From positions 124,001 to 188,000 of the forward strand of contig NZ_CAMLDD010000001.1 in assembly GCF_946478785.1 (NCBI RefSeq): a DNA stretch of 64,000 nt, read 5' to 3'. A program made the translations under genes and the position numbers. A model generated the notes under the pieces. The model saw nothing but the letters and a program-made list of their open reading frames with translations, did no database searches and was not told where the DNA came from. This DNA is from an uncultured Flavobacterium sp. (GTDB lineage: Bacteria > Bacteroidota > Bacteroidia > Flavobacteriales > Flavobacteriaceae). Below, piece after piece: positions 44,312 through 52,986 of this stretch; position 1 is the first letter of the stretch; each line of letters starts with the position of its first letter.

Positions 44312-44661
44312 TGGCTTATAATAGAGGCGAAATTATTGAGATGTATCTTGATTTACCATATCTTGAAACATCTAAGCCCCATCCTTTTGTAATTATTTCT
44401 AATGATGATGTTTATCAGGAAGATGGAATGTATATATGCGTTATGCTTACACATTCTACAAAAATTGATAAATTTACTTTTGAAGTTACTAATGAAATGT
44501 TAGTTAAAAGTGGTGATGGAAAATTTTCTCAGGTTCGTTGCCATTTAGTCGTCAATGTTAAAGGCGAGCACATAATTAAAAATAGTAACAGGAACTCTAT
44601 TAAAAAAACTTATGTAGACAGACTTGTTTCCAGAGTTGAAGTGACAGCATTAAGTCAGTAA
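44311..44661 (+). CDS. PemK/MazF-like protein
   Basis: A 116-residue protein with the PemK/MazF beta-barrel pattern: R-G-E-I-I-E near the N-terminus, then K-P-H-P-F-V-I-I-S-N-D-D-V-Y (normally RPVLIISN...), then V-M-L-T-H-S-T after a strand. MazF-type toxins are ribosome-independent mRNA interferases. The R-G and S/T positions used for catalysis appear to be present (R5; T51 or S54), but I cannot judge activity. Coupling to the upstream 149-residue gene suggests a type II toxin-antitoxin-like pair with a non-standard antitoxin. Confidence 0.78.
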   Translation: MAYNRGEIIEMYLDLPYLETSKPHPFVIISNDDVYQEDGMYICVMLTHSTKIDKFTFEVTNEMLVKSGDGKFSQVRCHLVVNVKGEHIIKNSNRNSIKKTYVDRLVSRVEVTALSQ

Positions 44662-44820
44662 ATTAATAATTTCTACATAATACATTGAGCGTTTGTCATA
44701 CTTCTGTTATTTGAATTTATTTTTAAATCACAATATATATTCTTCTAGGTCAGGCTCAGCTTTAGAAATCATTTTTGAGTTGAAAATAGCTATATTTACA
44801 CCTACTTTATTATTTATTTC

Positions 44821-45855
44821 ATGGAAGAAAATAAACACGTAACAATCTACGATATTGCTAAAAAATTAAATTTAGCGACTTCAACCATTTCCAGGGCTTT
44901 ACAGGATCATCACACAATTAGTGATAAAACGATTAAAAAAGTAAAAAAAGCTGCCGAAGAAATGGGTTTTGTACCTAATACTTTAGCAGCAGGTTTAAGG
45001 GGTAATAAAACAAAAACCATAGGTGTTTTGATTCCCACTGTTACCCAGCCCTTTTTATCTTCCCTGATTAGCGGTATCGAAATTACAGCCCAAAAATCCG
45101 GTTATACGGTTATCATTATGCAGTCGCATGATTCTGCTGAGGAAGAGGCAAACATGGCGAAATCTTTATACAGCAATCGTGTAAGCGGCGTTATTTGTTC
45201 ACTGGCTATGGAAACCCGAGATACATCGCACTTTTTACAATTTTCAAATAATAATATTCCGCTTGTTTTTGTCGACAGGGTGCCTAAGGATTTTAATACT
45301 TTCAGGGTTATAATCGACAATTATTCAGCCGGTTATAAAGCAACCAAACATCTTATAGACCAAGGCTGTACCCGAATTGCACATTTAACTGCCGGATCTG
45401 AATTTGGTAATTTATATAATGAAAGAAGAAGAGGTTATGTTGAAGCTTTGAAAGATCATAACTTGCCTGCAGATGAAGAACTGATTGTGAATTTGAAAGC
45501 AGTTACTTATGAAGAAGGGGTGAAGGCAAGTAATAAATTGTTTGATTTGAAACCAATTCCGGACGGTATTTTTGCGTCTGGGGATATTATTGCAGTAAGC
45601 GCTGTTCAGACCGCTAAAAAAAGAGGGATAAAAGTTCCTGAAGATGTTGCTGTTATTGGCTTTAATAATGACCCTATTTCTCAAATTATTGACCCAAACT
45701 TATCCACAATAACACATCCTGCAGAAAAAATGGGCAAGGCTGCTGCAGAAATTATCATTAAAAACCTAAAATCTCCAAAAAGTGATGAAGTTAAAGAAAT
45801 CACTTTCTTAAATACGGAGGTTCTGGCACGTGAATCTTCGAATAGGAGATATTAG
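44821..45855 (+). CDS. LacI-family transcriptional regulator
   Basis: A 344-residue regulator. The N-terminal LacI HTH is clear (T-I-Y-D-I-A-K-K-L-N-L-A-T-S-T-I-S-R-A-L, residues 8-27), followed by the hinge helix (N-T-L-A-A-G-L-R) and a periplasmic-binding-protein-like sugar domain (I-G-V-L-I-P-T-V-T-Q-P-F onward). The usual ligand would be a sugar or sugar phosphate. No sugar operon lies directly next to it; the closest is the beta-glucan locus about 5 kb upstream, so regulation there is possible but not shown. Confidence 0.93.
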   Translation: MEENKHVTIYDIAKKLNLATSTISRALQDHHTISDKTIKKVKKAAEEMGFVPNTLAAGLRGNKTKTIGVLIPTVTQPFLSSLISGIEITAQKSGYTVIIMQSHDSAEEEANMAKSLYSNRVSGVICSLAMETRDTSHFLQFSNNNIPLVFVDRVPKDFNTFRVIIDNYSAGYKATKHLIDQGCTRIAHLTAGSEFGNLYNERRRGYVEALKDHNLPADEELIVNLKAVTYEEGVKASNKLFDLKPIPDGIFASGDIIAVSAVQTAKKRGIKVPEDVAVIGFNNDPISQIIDPNLSTITHPAEKMGKAAAEIIIKNLKSPKSDEVKEITFLNTEVLARESSNRRY

Positions 45856-45891
45856 CGATAAAGCTAATTTAAAAAAAAATGGGGGTAGAAA

Positions 45892-46371
45892 ATGAAGTTA
45901 GAAGATAAAATCAAAGCTATAAAAAAGATTATAAATGAAAATGAACATATCGACGGAGACTTTTGGTATCATTGTGGAGATGAGTTAATTCATAAAGTTT
46001 TAGATACTTTTAATGAAAGTGAATGGCAAATTTTTATCAAGGAAATCAATGATTTTAAGAATTATGAACGCTATCAATTTTGTTGTACACTTCTAAATTA
46101 TGACAATGAAAGGATTATAAAAGTTGTTGATATTTATGACATTTTTTTTAATCAATATTTATTATTAGAATTGGAAGATGCTGATTGGATTATTCAAGAT
46201 ATAATGTATGTAGAAAACATACGTCAACCAAGTCTTGATCTACTTAGAAAATTAAATCAAAAAATTCATCAATTAAGGAATTATGATAAAACGGTTTGGA
46301 AGGAAGATCAATTTTTGCGTGCTGAAAATACGATCCATAAGGTGATTGGAAAATACTATAGTAAGCAGTAA
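45892..46371 (+). CDS. Hypothetical acidic protein
   Basis: A 159-residue, charged, probably helical protein with four Trp residues. No domain is recognised. It starts 36 bp after the lacI-type gene in the same direction. Small acidic proteins of this kind are sometimes immunity proteins, but there is no toxin next to it. A GACCA hairpin (46385-46415) lies between it and the convergent apbE gene and probably ends both. Confidence 0.6.
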   Translation: MKLEDKIKAIKKIINENEHIDGDFWYHCGDELIHKVLDTFNESEWQIFIKEINDFKNYERYQFCCTLLNYDNERIIKVVDIYDIFFNQYLLLELEDADWIIQDIMYVENIRQPSLDLLRKLNQKIHQLRNYDKTVWKEDQFLRAENTIHKVIGKYYSKQ

Positions 46372-46384
46372 TCAAAGCAAATTT

Positions 46385-46415
46385 AGACCATTGATTTAAA
46401 TTTTAAGGTGGTCTA
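46385..46415. terminator. Weak hairpin between convergent genes
   Basis: TAGACCA (46385-46391) pairs with TGGTCTA (46409-46415). The loop is 17 bases and AT-rich. No strong T run follows, so termination is probable only because the genes converge here. Confidence 0.4.
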
Positions 46416-46433
46416 TATTAAACCAAAGTAACT

Positions 46434-47438
46434 CTACAATTTAGCTTTGAATTTAGGAATCTTAAAATTCTTAGACTTAATTATCTTCCCATCATCCGTA
46501 ATCATGATACAGCTATAATCAGGATATTTATTTATGAAATCCATTCCGGCTTTTCTTCCCATCACCATTAATGAAGTACTAAATCCATTGGCGACTTCAG
46601 CTTTAGGACCAAAAACGGTTACGCTGCAGAGTCCTGTTGCCGGATATCCCGTTGCCGGATTTATAATGTGTGAATATCGCTTACCATTAAACTCAACAAA
46701 TTTCTCATAATTGCCGGATGTCGTTACGGCGCCTCCTTTTAAAGGCACAACAGCAAAAATAGCATCAGGATGAAAAGGGTTTGTAATGCCAATGTTCCAG
46801 TCTTTTCCGCTAATTTGTTTCCCCCAGGTTGTCATATCGCCTGATGCGTTTACTATTCCTGATTTTATTCCTTTGGCCAGCATAATGTCACGGCATCTGT
46901 CGGTTGCGTATCCTTCTCCCAAAGCACCAAAACCAATTTTCATTCCTTTAAATTTTAAGAAAATGGTTGACTGAACACTGTCTAAAATAATATTTTTATA
47001 GCCAACTTTCTCTACCGATTTTTTGATGGCTTCCGCCGAAGGCATCTCGGTCATGGAACCGTCAAATTTCCAGATTCTGTCCATTGCGGCAAAACTGATG
47101 TCAAAAGCACCAGTGGTTAGTTGGGATAATTTTATTGCCCTTTGCGTTAATTCAAAAACTTCACGATCGACTTTTACGGGCTTAATTCCTGCATTTTGAT
47201 TCACTTCAGAAACCTGCGAATCCGTTTTCCAGTCTGAAATTAGGTTTTCGATTCGGCTTATTTCTGCAATAACTTCGTTTATATTTTGTTCCGCCGTTAA
47301 AGAATCAGTGGCGACAATGCTAATGTCAAAACGTCCTCCCATTAGCAAAGTAGTTCTCTTACGCAGGACTTGCGAATGCCCATGAATACTCAAAATCACC
47401 ACAAAAAGAATCAAAAATTTATATTGGAACAGTTTCAT
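46434..47438 (-). CDS. apbE: FAD:protein FMN transferase (ApbE)
   Basis: A 334-residue ApbE with signal peptide. Family blocks: F-D-I-S-F-A-A-M-D-R-I-W-K (about 112-124), G-A-L-G-E-G-Y-A-T-D (about 171-180), N-A-S-G-D-M, A-V-T-T-S-G-N-Y-E, and Y-S-H-I-I-N-P-A-T-G-Y-P. In the metal-binding A-N-G-F-S-T segment an Asn stands where many homologues have Asp. ApbE attaches FMN to Thr/Ser of target proteins in the periplasm. It is the last gene of the four-gene unit with the PepSY reductase and DUF2271 proteins, so one of these may be its target. Confidence 0.92.
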   Translation of the reverse strand: MKLFQYKFLILFVVILSIHGHSQVLRKRTTLLMGGRFDISIVATDSLTAEQNINEVIAEISRIENLISDWKTDSQVSEVNQNAGIKPVKVDREVFELTQRAIKLSQLTTGAFDISFAAMDRIWKFDGSMTEMPSAEAIKKSVEKVGYKNIILDSVQSTIFLKFKGMKIGFGALGEGYATDRCRDIMLAKGIKSGIVNASGDMTTWGKQISGKDWNIGITNPFHPDAIFAVVPLKGGAVTTSGNYEKFVEFNGKRYSHIINPATGYPATGLCSVTVFGPKAEVANGFSTSLMVMGRKAGMDFINKYPDYSCIMITDDGKIIKSKNFKIPKFKAKL

Positions 47439-47451
47439 TGATATAAAAATA

Positions 47452-49635
47452 TTAATAGCAATCGGTTAGTAACTGTCCGTTTTTCTTATAATCATAAAGA
47501 TTCTTAATGCTGTTGACAAGACATAAATCATTCAAAATTAATTCTACATCTTTTTGCATGGCGAGCGAACCACAAATCATAATGACACCGCCTTGCTGTA
47601 ATAAATCGACAAAAAATACGGCATCACGTTTTATTAGATCCATCACATAAATATGTTCTGCTTCACGTGAAAGAGCCAAATGAAAACTCGTAAGTTTTTG
47701 TTTCTGAATCATTTCATCTGAAAACTTTTTGTAGCCGGAAACGGTTTCGGTTTCCATTCTAAAACCACAATACAAATGTGTTTCTGTTTTCTTACTGTTT
47801 TGTTCAATCATCCCAAGGAAAGGAGCAATTCCGGTTCCGTTTGAAATTAGAGCTGTTTTGGGAGCTTTGGCAGGAAAATGAAAAGCCTTGTTATTAATGA
47901 TTCTGGCCTTAATGGTGTTTCCAGCTTTCAGGCTGTTTAAAAATTCGGAGCCTAATCCGTGAGGATGCAGTTTTACCACCAATTGTATATTTCCGGAATG
48001 GTTTCCAATAGAGTAGAGGCGTTCACGGGAATCGTTTGCCGGATAAATAGCCAGTAAATCACCGGAAGTGAATTTTGCCCGCATATTTGCCCGTAAGGTT
48101 AATATAAAAGTATGTTCGGTATCAGAAACAGCTGTTTTGTCTAAAACCATCAGTTTTTGCAGTCCCTTTGGAACATGGTTGTATAAAGATGGAGTAGTAG
48201 CTAACAGAATCCCGGTTTTTTCGCTCCATAATTTTACCCAGTTTACAAACTCCAAAGCCGATTTGTCATTAACTGTCTGAAATTCCAGAAAACGTTCTGT
48301 CCAGTTTTGAGTTTCTAAAAGCTGATCGATTTCTACAGCAAATTTGCAAAAATCTGGATATGATTGTGACCCAAAGCCAACTACAGAAAACTTGATTTTT
48401 TGTTGTTGCTGTTGCTTTTGCAAAAGTGTTTTGAATTTATTTCCGTTTGAGGGTGCATCTCCTAAACCGTGCGTCGAAGAAAAGAAAACGATATGTTCTG
48501 CCTTCGGATAAACCGAGAAACTGTTTAATTCTGTTATAAAAGCTTTGTGTCCCTGATCCGTTAATTGTTTCAGAATGGCATTGGCAAACCTGAATGAGCT
48601 TCCGTTTTCAGAACCTACTAAAAGAATTATACTGCTTTCATTGGCATTGAATTTATTTTTTATCCGACTGGATCGCCTTTTTAAAGTCATAGCAAATCCT
48701 GAATAGATAAAAAACAGAATATTGATACAGGCTAAAGCTAAAATCATAGCCCAGACAGCGTTGCTTCTTCCGGTATGAAGATCAAGGCTTAATGCAGATA
48801 ACTGAAGAGTTAATGGAGAACGTTTTTCTGAAATAACAGTTCCAGTAACCTGATTTACTTCAATTTCACGATCTTTTAATTCGATGATATAATATTCTTC
48901 GGGATCATCCGTAAAAGGAAATTCTATTTTTTTTATATCAGATAAAAGTGTGTTTTTAAATATAGAATTTTTTTTGTCTTCTTCCGAAAGTTCAGTTTTT
49001 ATCGGTTTGGCTTTTTCTTCACTCATGAAAAAATTGAATCTTTCCAGTGTAAGATAAGTTCCGGTAATCGCGATAATCAAAATCGGAATTAAAGCAAATC
49101 GTCCCAAAACGACATGGTAATACTGGGAAAAATACTCCTTGATTACTTTCGAAAAAAAGTTTCGGATTCCTCTTTGTCTTTTTAAAATAAGTACAAAACC
49201 CGAAATCGAAATCAGGAATAGCAAAAACGAAATTACACCAACAAAAAACCTTCCGGCTTCATGAAGAAACATAGAACGATGAAAAGCCGTAACCCACTGA
49301 ATAAACCCGCTTTTTTTGAGAGGAGTACCTACTATTTTACCGGTTTTGGGATCAATATAAGCGTTAATATCATTTCCGTCCTCATCAATTGCCTGAAGTG
49401 TTACAAACTGATTGTAATCGACACTCAATTCTGTAATTTCCGGATACGCTTTTTTTAATATCGGCAGTGTTTCTCCTAAAGTTATTTTGTCAAAATTTAC
49501 TGTTTTATACGGCAACGTTTTTTCGTTTGCCGCATCGATAGCCAGAATAATTCCGGTGACCGAAGCTAAAATCAAAAATACAGAAGAAAATAAGGCCAGA
49601 GCCAGGTGTGCGTAACGCCAGAAAGAAAGAGTCAT
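47452..49635 (-). CDS. PepSY membrane protein fused to flavodoxin and FAD/NAD reductase domains
   Basis: A 727-residue fusion. The N-terminal part (about 1-330) has four membrane helices with a PepSY-TM arrangement and periplasmic PepSY-like loops. A flavodoxin domain follows (I-I-L-L-V-G-S-E-N-G-S-S, about 340-480). The C-terminus is a sulfite-reductase-like FAD and NAD(P) domain (R-L-Y-S-I-G near 552, G-T-G-I-A-P-F near 605). It probably moves electrons from cytoplasmic NADPH across the inner membrane to an envelope acceptor; ferric-iron reduction is the common proposal for such genes. It ends 13 bp before apbE. Confidence 0.9.
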   Translation of the reverse strand: MTLSFWRYAHLALALFSSVFLILASVTGIILAIDAANEKTLPYKTVNFDKITLGETLPILKKAYPEITELSVDYNQFVTLQAIDEDGNDINAYIDPKTGKIVGTPLKKSGFIQWVTAFHRSMFLHEAGRFFVGVISFLLFLISISGFVLILKRQRGIRNFFSKVIKEYFSQYYHVVLGRFALIPILIIAITGTYLTLERFNFFMSEEKAKPIKTELSEEDKKNSIFKNTLLSDIKKIEFPFTDDPEEYYIIELKDREIEVNQVTGTVISEKRSPLTLQLSALSLDLHTGRSNAVWAMILALACINILFFIYSGFAMTLKRRSSRIKNKFNANESSIILLVGSENGSSFRFANAILKQLTDQGHKAFITELNSFSVYPKAEHIVFFSSTHGLGDAPSNGNKFKTLLQKQQQQQKIKFSVVGFGSQSYPDFCKFAVEIDQLLETQNWTERFLEFQTVNDKSALEFVNWVKLWSEKTGILLATTPSLYNHVPKGLQKLMVLDKTAVSDTEHTFILTLRANMRAKFTSGDLLAIYPANDSRERLYSIGNHSGNIQLVVKLHPHGLGSEFLNSLKAGNTIKARIINNKAFHFPAKAPKTALISNGTGIAPFLGMIEQNSKKTETHLYCGFRMETETVSGYKKFSDEMIQKQKLTSFHLALSREAEHIYVMDLIKRDAVFFVDLLQQGGVIMICGSLAMQKDVELILNDLCLVNSIKNLYDYKKNGQLLTDCY

Positions 49636-49662
49636 TGAGAGTATGCTAGAAATGTAATGGTA

Positions 49663-50145
49663 TTATATTTTGTTCAGTCTTACGTATCTTATGTATCCTT
49701 TGCCCTCTGTTTTTGCAGCAAGACCTTCAGTGGTAAGCGGAATTTCAATGTCGTTAACATAATATTTCTGATCTTCAACAGCTGTTTCAAATCGCAATTT
49801 ATATCCTTTGTTTATTTTAGAATCTTCAATTTCTATAGTTGTAATGCTTCGATCGCCGCCAGTAACAGAAGCTCCGGTCTTAGCACTAATGTTACTTGGT
49901 TTTTTAGTATGAAAAGCATTCCATTCTTTCAAACTGCTGTACCATTTTTTGTCATCTCCCATCACATAAAGTGTTTTTTCATAATCACCTTTAGCATTGA
50001 TAAGCGAAACGACCACATAGGCTCCTTCTCCCATGTAATTTGACATTTGGAGCATGCATTTGTATTTACTGCTTTGTGCAGTAGCCTGAAAAGATAAAAA
50101 GCAGATTAGTATTGAAGTAAGGCTTATTTTAAATATTGATTTCAT
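49663..50145 (-). CDS. DUF2271 secreted protein with TGAS motif
   Basis: A 160-residue protein with signal peptide (residues 1-24) and a DUF2271 fold. T90-G91-A92-S93 resembles the T/S-G-A-T/S site to which ApbE links FMN, though the usual Asp three residues before it is Ser here (S-A-K-T-G-A-S). DUF2271 genes often stand next to PepSY and ApbE genes. As a periplasmic flavoprotein it could accept electrons from the PepSY reductase. It lies 27 bp before that gene and 40 bp after the ankyrin gene. Confidence 0.85.
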   Translation of the reverse strand: MKSIFKISLTSILICFLSFQATAQSSKYKCMLQMSNYMGEGAYVVVSLINAKGDYEKTLYVMGDDKKWYSSLKEWNAFHTKKPSNISAKTGASVTGGDRSITTIEIEDSKINKGYKLRFETAVEDQKYYVNDIEIPLTTEGLAAKTEGKGYIRYVRLNKI

Positions 50146-50185
50146 GTGTAGATTCTATTTGTTTTTGTAAATGTATTGCTGCTTG

Positions 50186-51694
50186 TTATTTTAAAAAATC
50201 TAATGCTATATTGTTTTTAGAAAAAGTTTCGTTTTCTTTTGCCAAAGCATACGCACTCTCATCAAATTCTGTGGTTATTTCTTTTTTGGCACCAAGAGAT
50301 AAAAGGTATTTCAGAATTGTATCATCTTTAGAGATCATCGCTGCTTTATGTAAAGCTGTCATTCCATCTTTGTTTTTGGCGTTGATATCGATGTTTAAAT
50401 CAGCAATTTTTTTCAATAAAGACAAATCATTTTTAACAACTGCCAAATGGTATAATGTATTCCCGTCTTTTTGAGGAGTTGCTAAGTTTAACCCCTTATC
50501 CTGCAATAATTTTATTTTGGAAGCAAAAGGATCTTGTTTTGCATTAGCTCCATCACCACCGCGTCCCATCATTTGAGGACGATAAGATTGTACCAAATAA
50601 AAACCAAGATTGTTACCGTCTTTGTCCAGTACTTTTACGTCGGCATCTTTAGTCAAAAGTAAGTTTACGGCTTCCGGAGTTCCTGATTTTACTGCATTTG
50701 TCAAAGCAGATTCACCTTTTAAGTTTTGAGCATTTACATTTTTTGAAGTAGGAAGTAAAAATTCTAAAACAGAAGTTTCTCTTGCTGAGGCAGCAACCAT
50801 TAATGGTGTGTTCCCTTCTTTATCTGTTTTATTTACATCAACTCCTTTGTTTATGAAATATTTGATGATTTCTATCTGATTTGGTTTTCCTGCCAATAGA
50901 TGCAATACATTTTGACCGGACTTATTTAGTGCAGTTGGTTTAATTTTTACTTCTTCAACCAGATATTTATAAGTTTCTATTGTATTACTTTCTCGGCGGC
51001 TTCCTTGAGCAGCAGTAAAAAGCGCATTATCATTTGGTTTAACGCCTTTTTCGAGAAGTTTTTTCAAAAGTGGAATGTTTCCGGATCTTGCTGCGTATGT
51101 AAAAGCGGTATTTCCATCATTATCAACATCTTTTAAAGACATTCCTTTTGTAGCAAAATAATCGGCAGCTTTTAATTCTTTGTCAGATGCAATGGATAAC
51201 AATAATAAGTTAGCACCGTCTCTGTACTTTTTCTTAGGATCGATTCCGGCCTTAAAAAAAGCTTCGTAGATCTCTGTGTTGCTTTGACCGCTGCTTGCTG
51301 CTGCCGTAATTGGAAACGAGCCGTGGCTGTCTTCTAGATTAATGTCAGATCCTTTATCTATAAGATATTTTACGATTTCTGTATTTCCTTTTCCCGCAGC
51401 CCAGTGAAGGTAAATTCGGTTATCGTGTGTGGGCTTGTTTACTTCATTGCCCGGTTGTTCCAATAAGAATTTTATAGTTTCTGTGGGAGCATCATTATTA
51501 ATAGCAAAAACTACTACATCAAAAGCATTTGAAGTAGCTGCTGATGGACTGTTGCCTTTTGCTATTTCTGCTTTAACAGCGGTAACATCTGGAGCGGTTT
51601 TCCAAAAGGATTGTTCTAATAATGTATTTTTTTGCTGAGCGTTTAAAAAAAATGATGCCACTAAAGCAATAGAAACAAAAAGGTTATTTTTCAT
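50186..51694 (-). CDS. Secreted ankyrin-repeat protein
   Basis: A 502-residue protein with signal peptide (residues 1-19). About ten ankyrin repeats of 33 residues run from residue 70 to the end (for example R-I-Y-L-H-W-A-A-G-K-G-N-T-E-I-V-K-Y-L, N-T-P-L-M-V-A-A-S-A, M-T-A-L-H-K-A-A-M). It is a periplasmic binding scaffold without a catalytic domain. As the first gene of the ankyrin-DUF2271-PepSY-ApbE unit it probably assembles or protects the redox proteins. Homologous ankyrin genes next to PepSY/ApbE genes seem common in flavobacteria. Confidence 0.9.
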   Translation of the reverse strand: MKNNLFVSIALVASFFLNAQQKNTLLEQSFWKTAPDVTAVKAEIAKGNSPSAATSNAFDVVVFAINNDAPTETIKFLLEQPGNEVNKPTHDNRIYLHWAAGKGNTEIVKYLIDKGSDINLEDSHGSFPITAAASSGQSNTEIYEAFFKAGIDPKKKYRDGANLLLLSIASDKELKAADYFATKGMSLKDVDNDGNTAFTYAARSGNIPLLKKLLEKGVKPNDNALFTAAQGSRRESNTIETYKYLVEEVKIKPTALNKSGQNVLHLLAGKPNQIEIIKYFINKGVDVNKTDKEGNTPLMVAASARETSVLEFLLPTSKNVNAQNLKGESALTNAVKSGTPEAVNLLLTKDADVKVLDKDGNNLGFYLVQSYRPQMMGRGGDGANAKQDPFASKIKLLQDKGLNLATPQKDGNTLYHLAVVKNDLSLLKKIADLNIDINAKNKDGMTALHKAAMISKDDTILKYLLSLGAKKEITTEFDESAYALAKENETFSKNNIALDFLK

Positions 51695-51984
51695 AATTTT
51701 AGATTAAGGTTTTTTAGAAAAGGGATCTAAACGCCTGTTAGATGCTTTTATACTAAAAAGGTTTAAATATGGCTGAATTTTTATTAATTATTTAGAATAA
51801 ATAAAAATAACGCAAATATAAAAATAAATGTTATAATACCAATGTTTATTTGATTTTTAAGGGAGATTTTAAGGTTTATTAAGTTTACATGTCTAAGTTG
51901 ACATCAACTCTATTTGTTTGTTTTTTCAATGTAGGTAAAAACTCTGAAAAAATTAGTATTGAGTTATTAACCTTGAATTACTTA
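51695..51984. other. 290-bp AT-rich spacer between the redox operon and the eCIS locus
   Basis: No gene of convincing length is seen. It must contain the promoter of the ankyrin gene (reading left) and the end of the eCIS cargo operon (also reading left). No strong hairpin with T run was found for the latter. Confidence 0.5.
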
Positions 51985-52959
51985 TTACGGATAAGCCAAT
52001 TTACTTTCATCGCCGGATACCAGATAAACTCGGGCAGGTTTTTTCTCAAGTTTACCAATTCTTCGTTCTAAGGTTGCGACATGTTCCTTTTTTAATATTT
52101 CAGGACAATTATGAAGTCCAATTGTAACTGTAACTTTAGCTTTGGGATATTTAGCAACTTTTGACGTAACGGTTCCTATTGATTGTTCTATTGCATCATG
52201 AACATTTGAAGTATCAACATTTTGAGCATCACCAACACCTTCCTCAGAGAAATAATCTGGTTTTTTTCCTGCGTCGACATCTTTGTGATTTTCACCACCG
52301 GGAGACAGTGCATATCTGCTGTTTAGAAATATTGTTTTAGCATCGAAAATTTCCTGAGTTGTATACCATATTTTTGGAGGCATTGTAGATAGATTCCTCT
52401 CTTCTCCTTTTTTGCCGACTTGTTTGCTTTTCCATGCGGATTCCATTCTTTTACGGAGTTTTGCTCTGGTACCTTCAGAGTTTGATGAATGGATGTTTTT
52501 TAAATTTTCAATTAATTCATTAACTGCTTCATCCCAGGTTTTTACATTCAAATTTCCATCTTTAGCAGCTCTGGTAACTTCACCATTGTTTAATAATTCA
52601 GCTTTCTTTTCATCGATTTCAGGCAACCATGATTTTATAAAATCTTGATTTTGCTTATTTTCTCTTTGCCTGTCCACTTCATATCTTGCTTGTCTGATTG
52701 TTCTTTTTTCAAATAATCTTTTATTTTGATCTTTTTGTTTTTGATTCCAGTTTGCTTTTTTGTTTCTTCCTTTTTGTTGAATGGTTTTATCTGATTTTAT
52801 ATGCTCTGATAAATCTGTATTAATACTTTTTCTTTGCAAGATAGAAGCAGGGCGATTGTCTTGTAATATTTTTGCGTTTCCATGGATTGGTTTTTGAATA
52901 AAACTGTTGGAAATAGATTGGTTTTCAATTTTATTGCTATTATCGTGCGAATGTCCCAT
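51985..52959 (-). CDS. Leader-only eCIS cargo candidate with unknown C-terminal domain
   Basis: A 324-residue protein. Its first 44 residues align without gaps to those of the next gene upstream (52987-54615), including the identical D-N-R-P-A-S-I-L-Q-R-K at residues 34-44. Unlike that gene it has no DUF4157 domain. Residues 60-130 are very basic and charged, and the C-terminal 140 residues are a separate, probably folded domain that I cannot name (contains Y-A-L-S-P-G-G-E-N-H-K-D and G-L-H-N-C-P). The shared leader suggests it is loaded into the injection particle. A toxin activity of the C-terminal domain is inference. Confidence 0.7.
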   Translation of the reverse strand: MGHSHDNSNKIENQSISNSFIQKPIHGNAKILQDNRPASILQRKSINTDLSEHIKSDKTIQQKGRNKKANWNQKQKDQNKRLFEKRTIRQARYEVDRQRENKQNQDFIKSWLPEIDEKKAELLNNGEVTRAAKDGNLNVKTWDEAVNELIENLKNIHSSNSEGTRAKLRKRMESAWKSKQVGKKGEERNLSTMPPKIWYTTQEIFDAKTIFLNSRYALSPGGENHKDVDAGKKPDYFSEEGVGDAQNVDTSNVHDAIEQSIGTVTSKVAKYPKAKVTVTIGLHNCPEILKKEHVATLERRIGKLEKKPARVYLVSGDESKLAYP

Positions 52960-52986
52960 ACTTTTTTGAATTTATTTTAAGAATGA

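Noticed and set aside
49657..50043. 128-residue plus-strand frame over the DUF2271 gene
   Set aside because: Antisense shadow; the DUF2271 gene has signal peptide, family fold and operon context.
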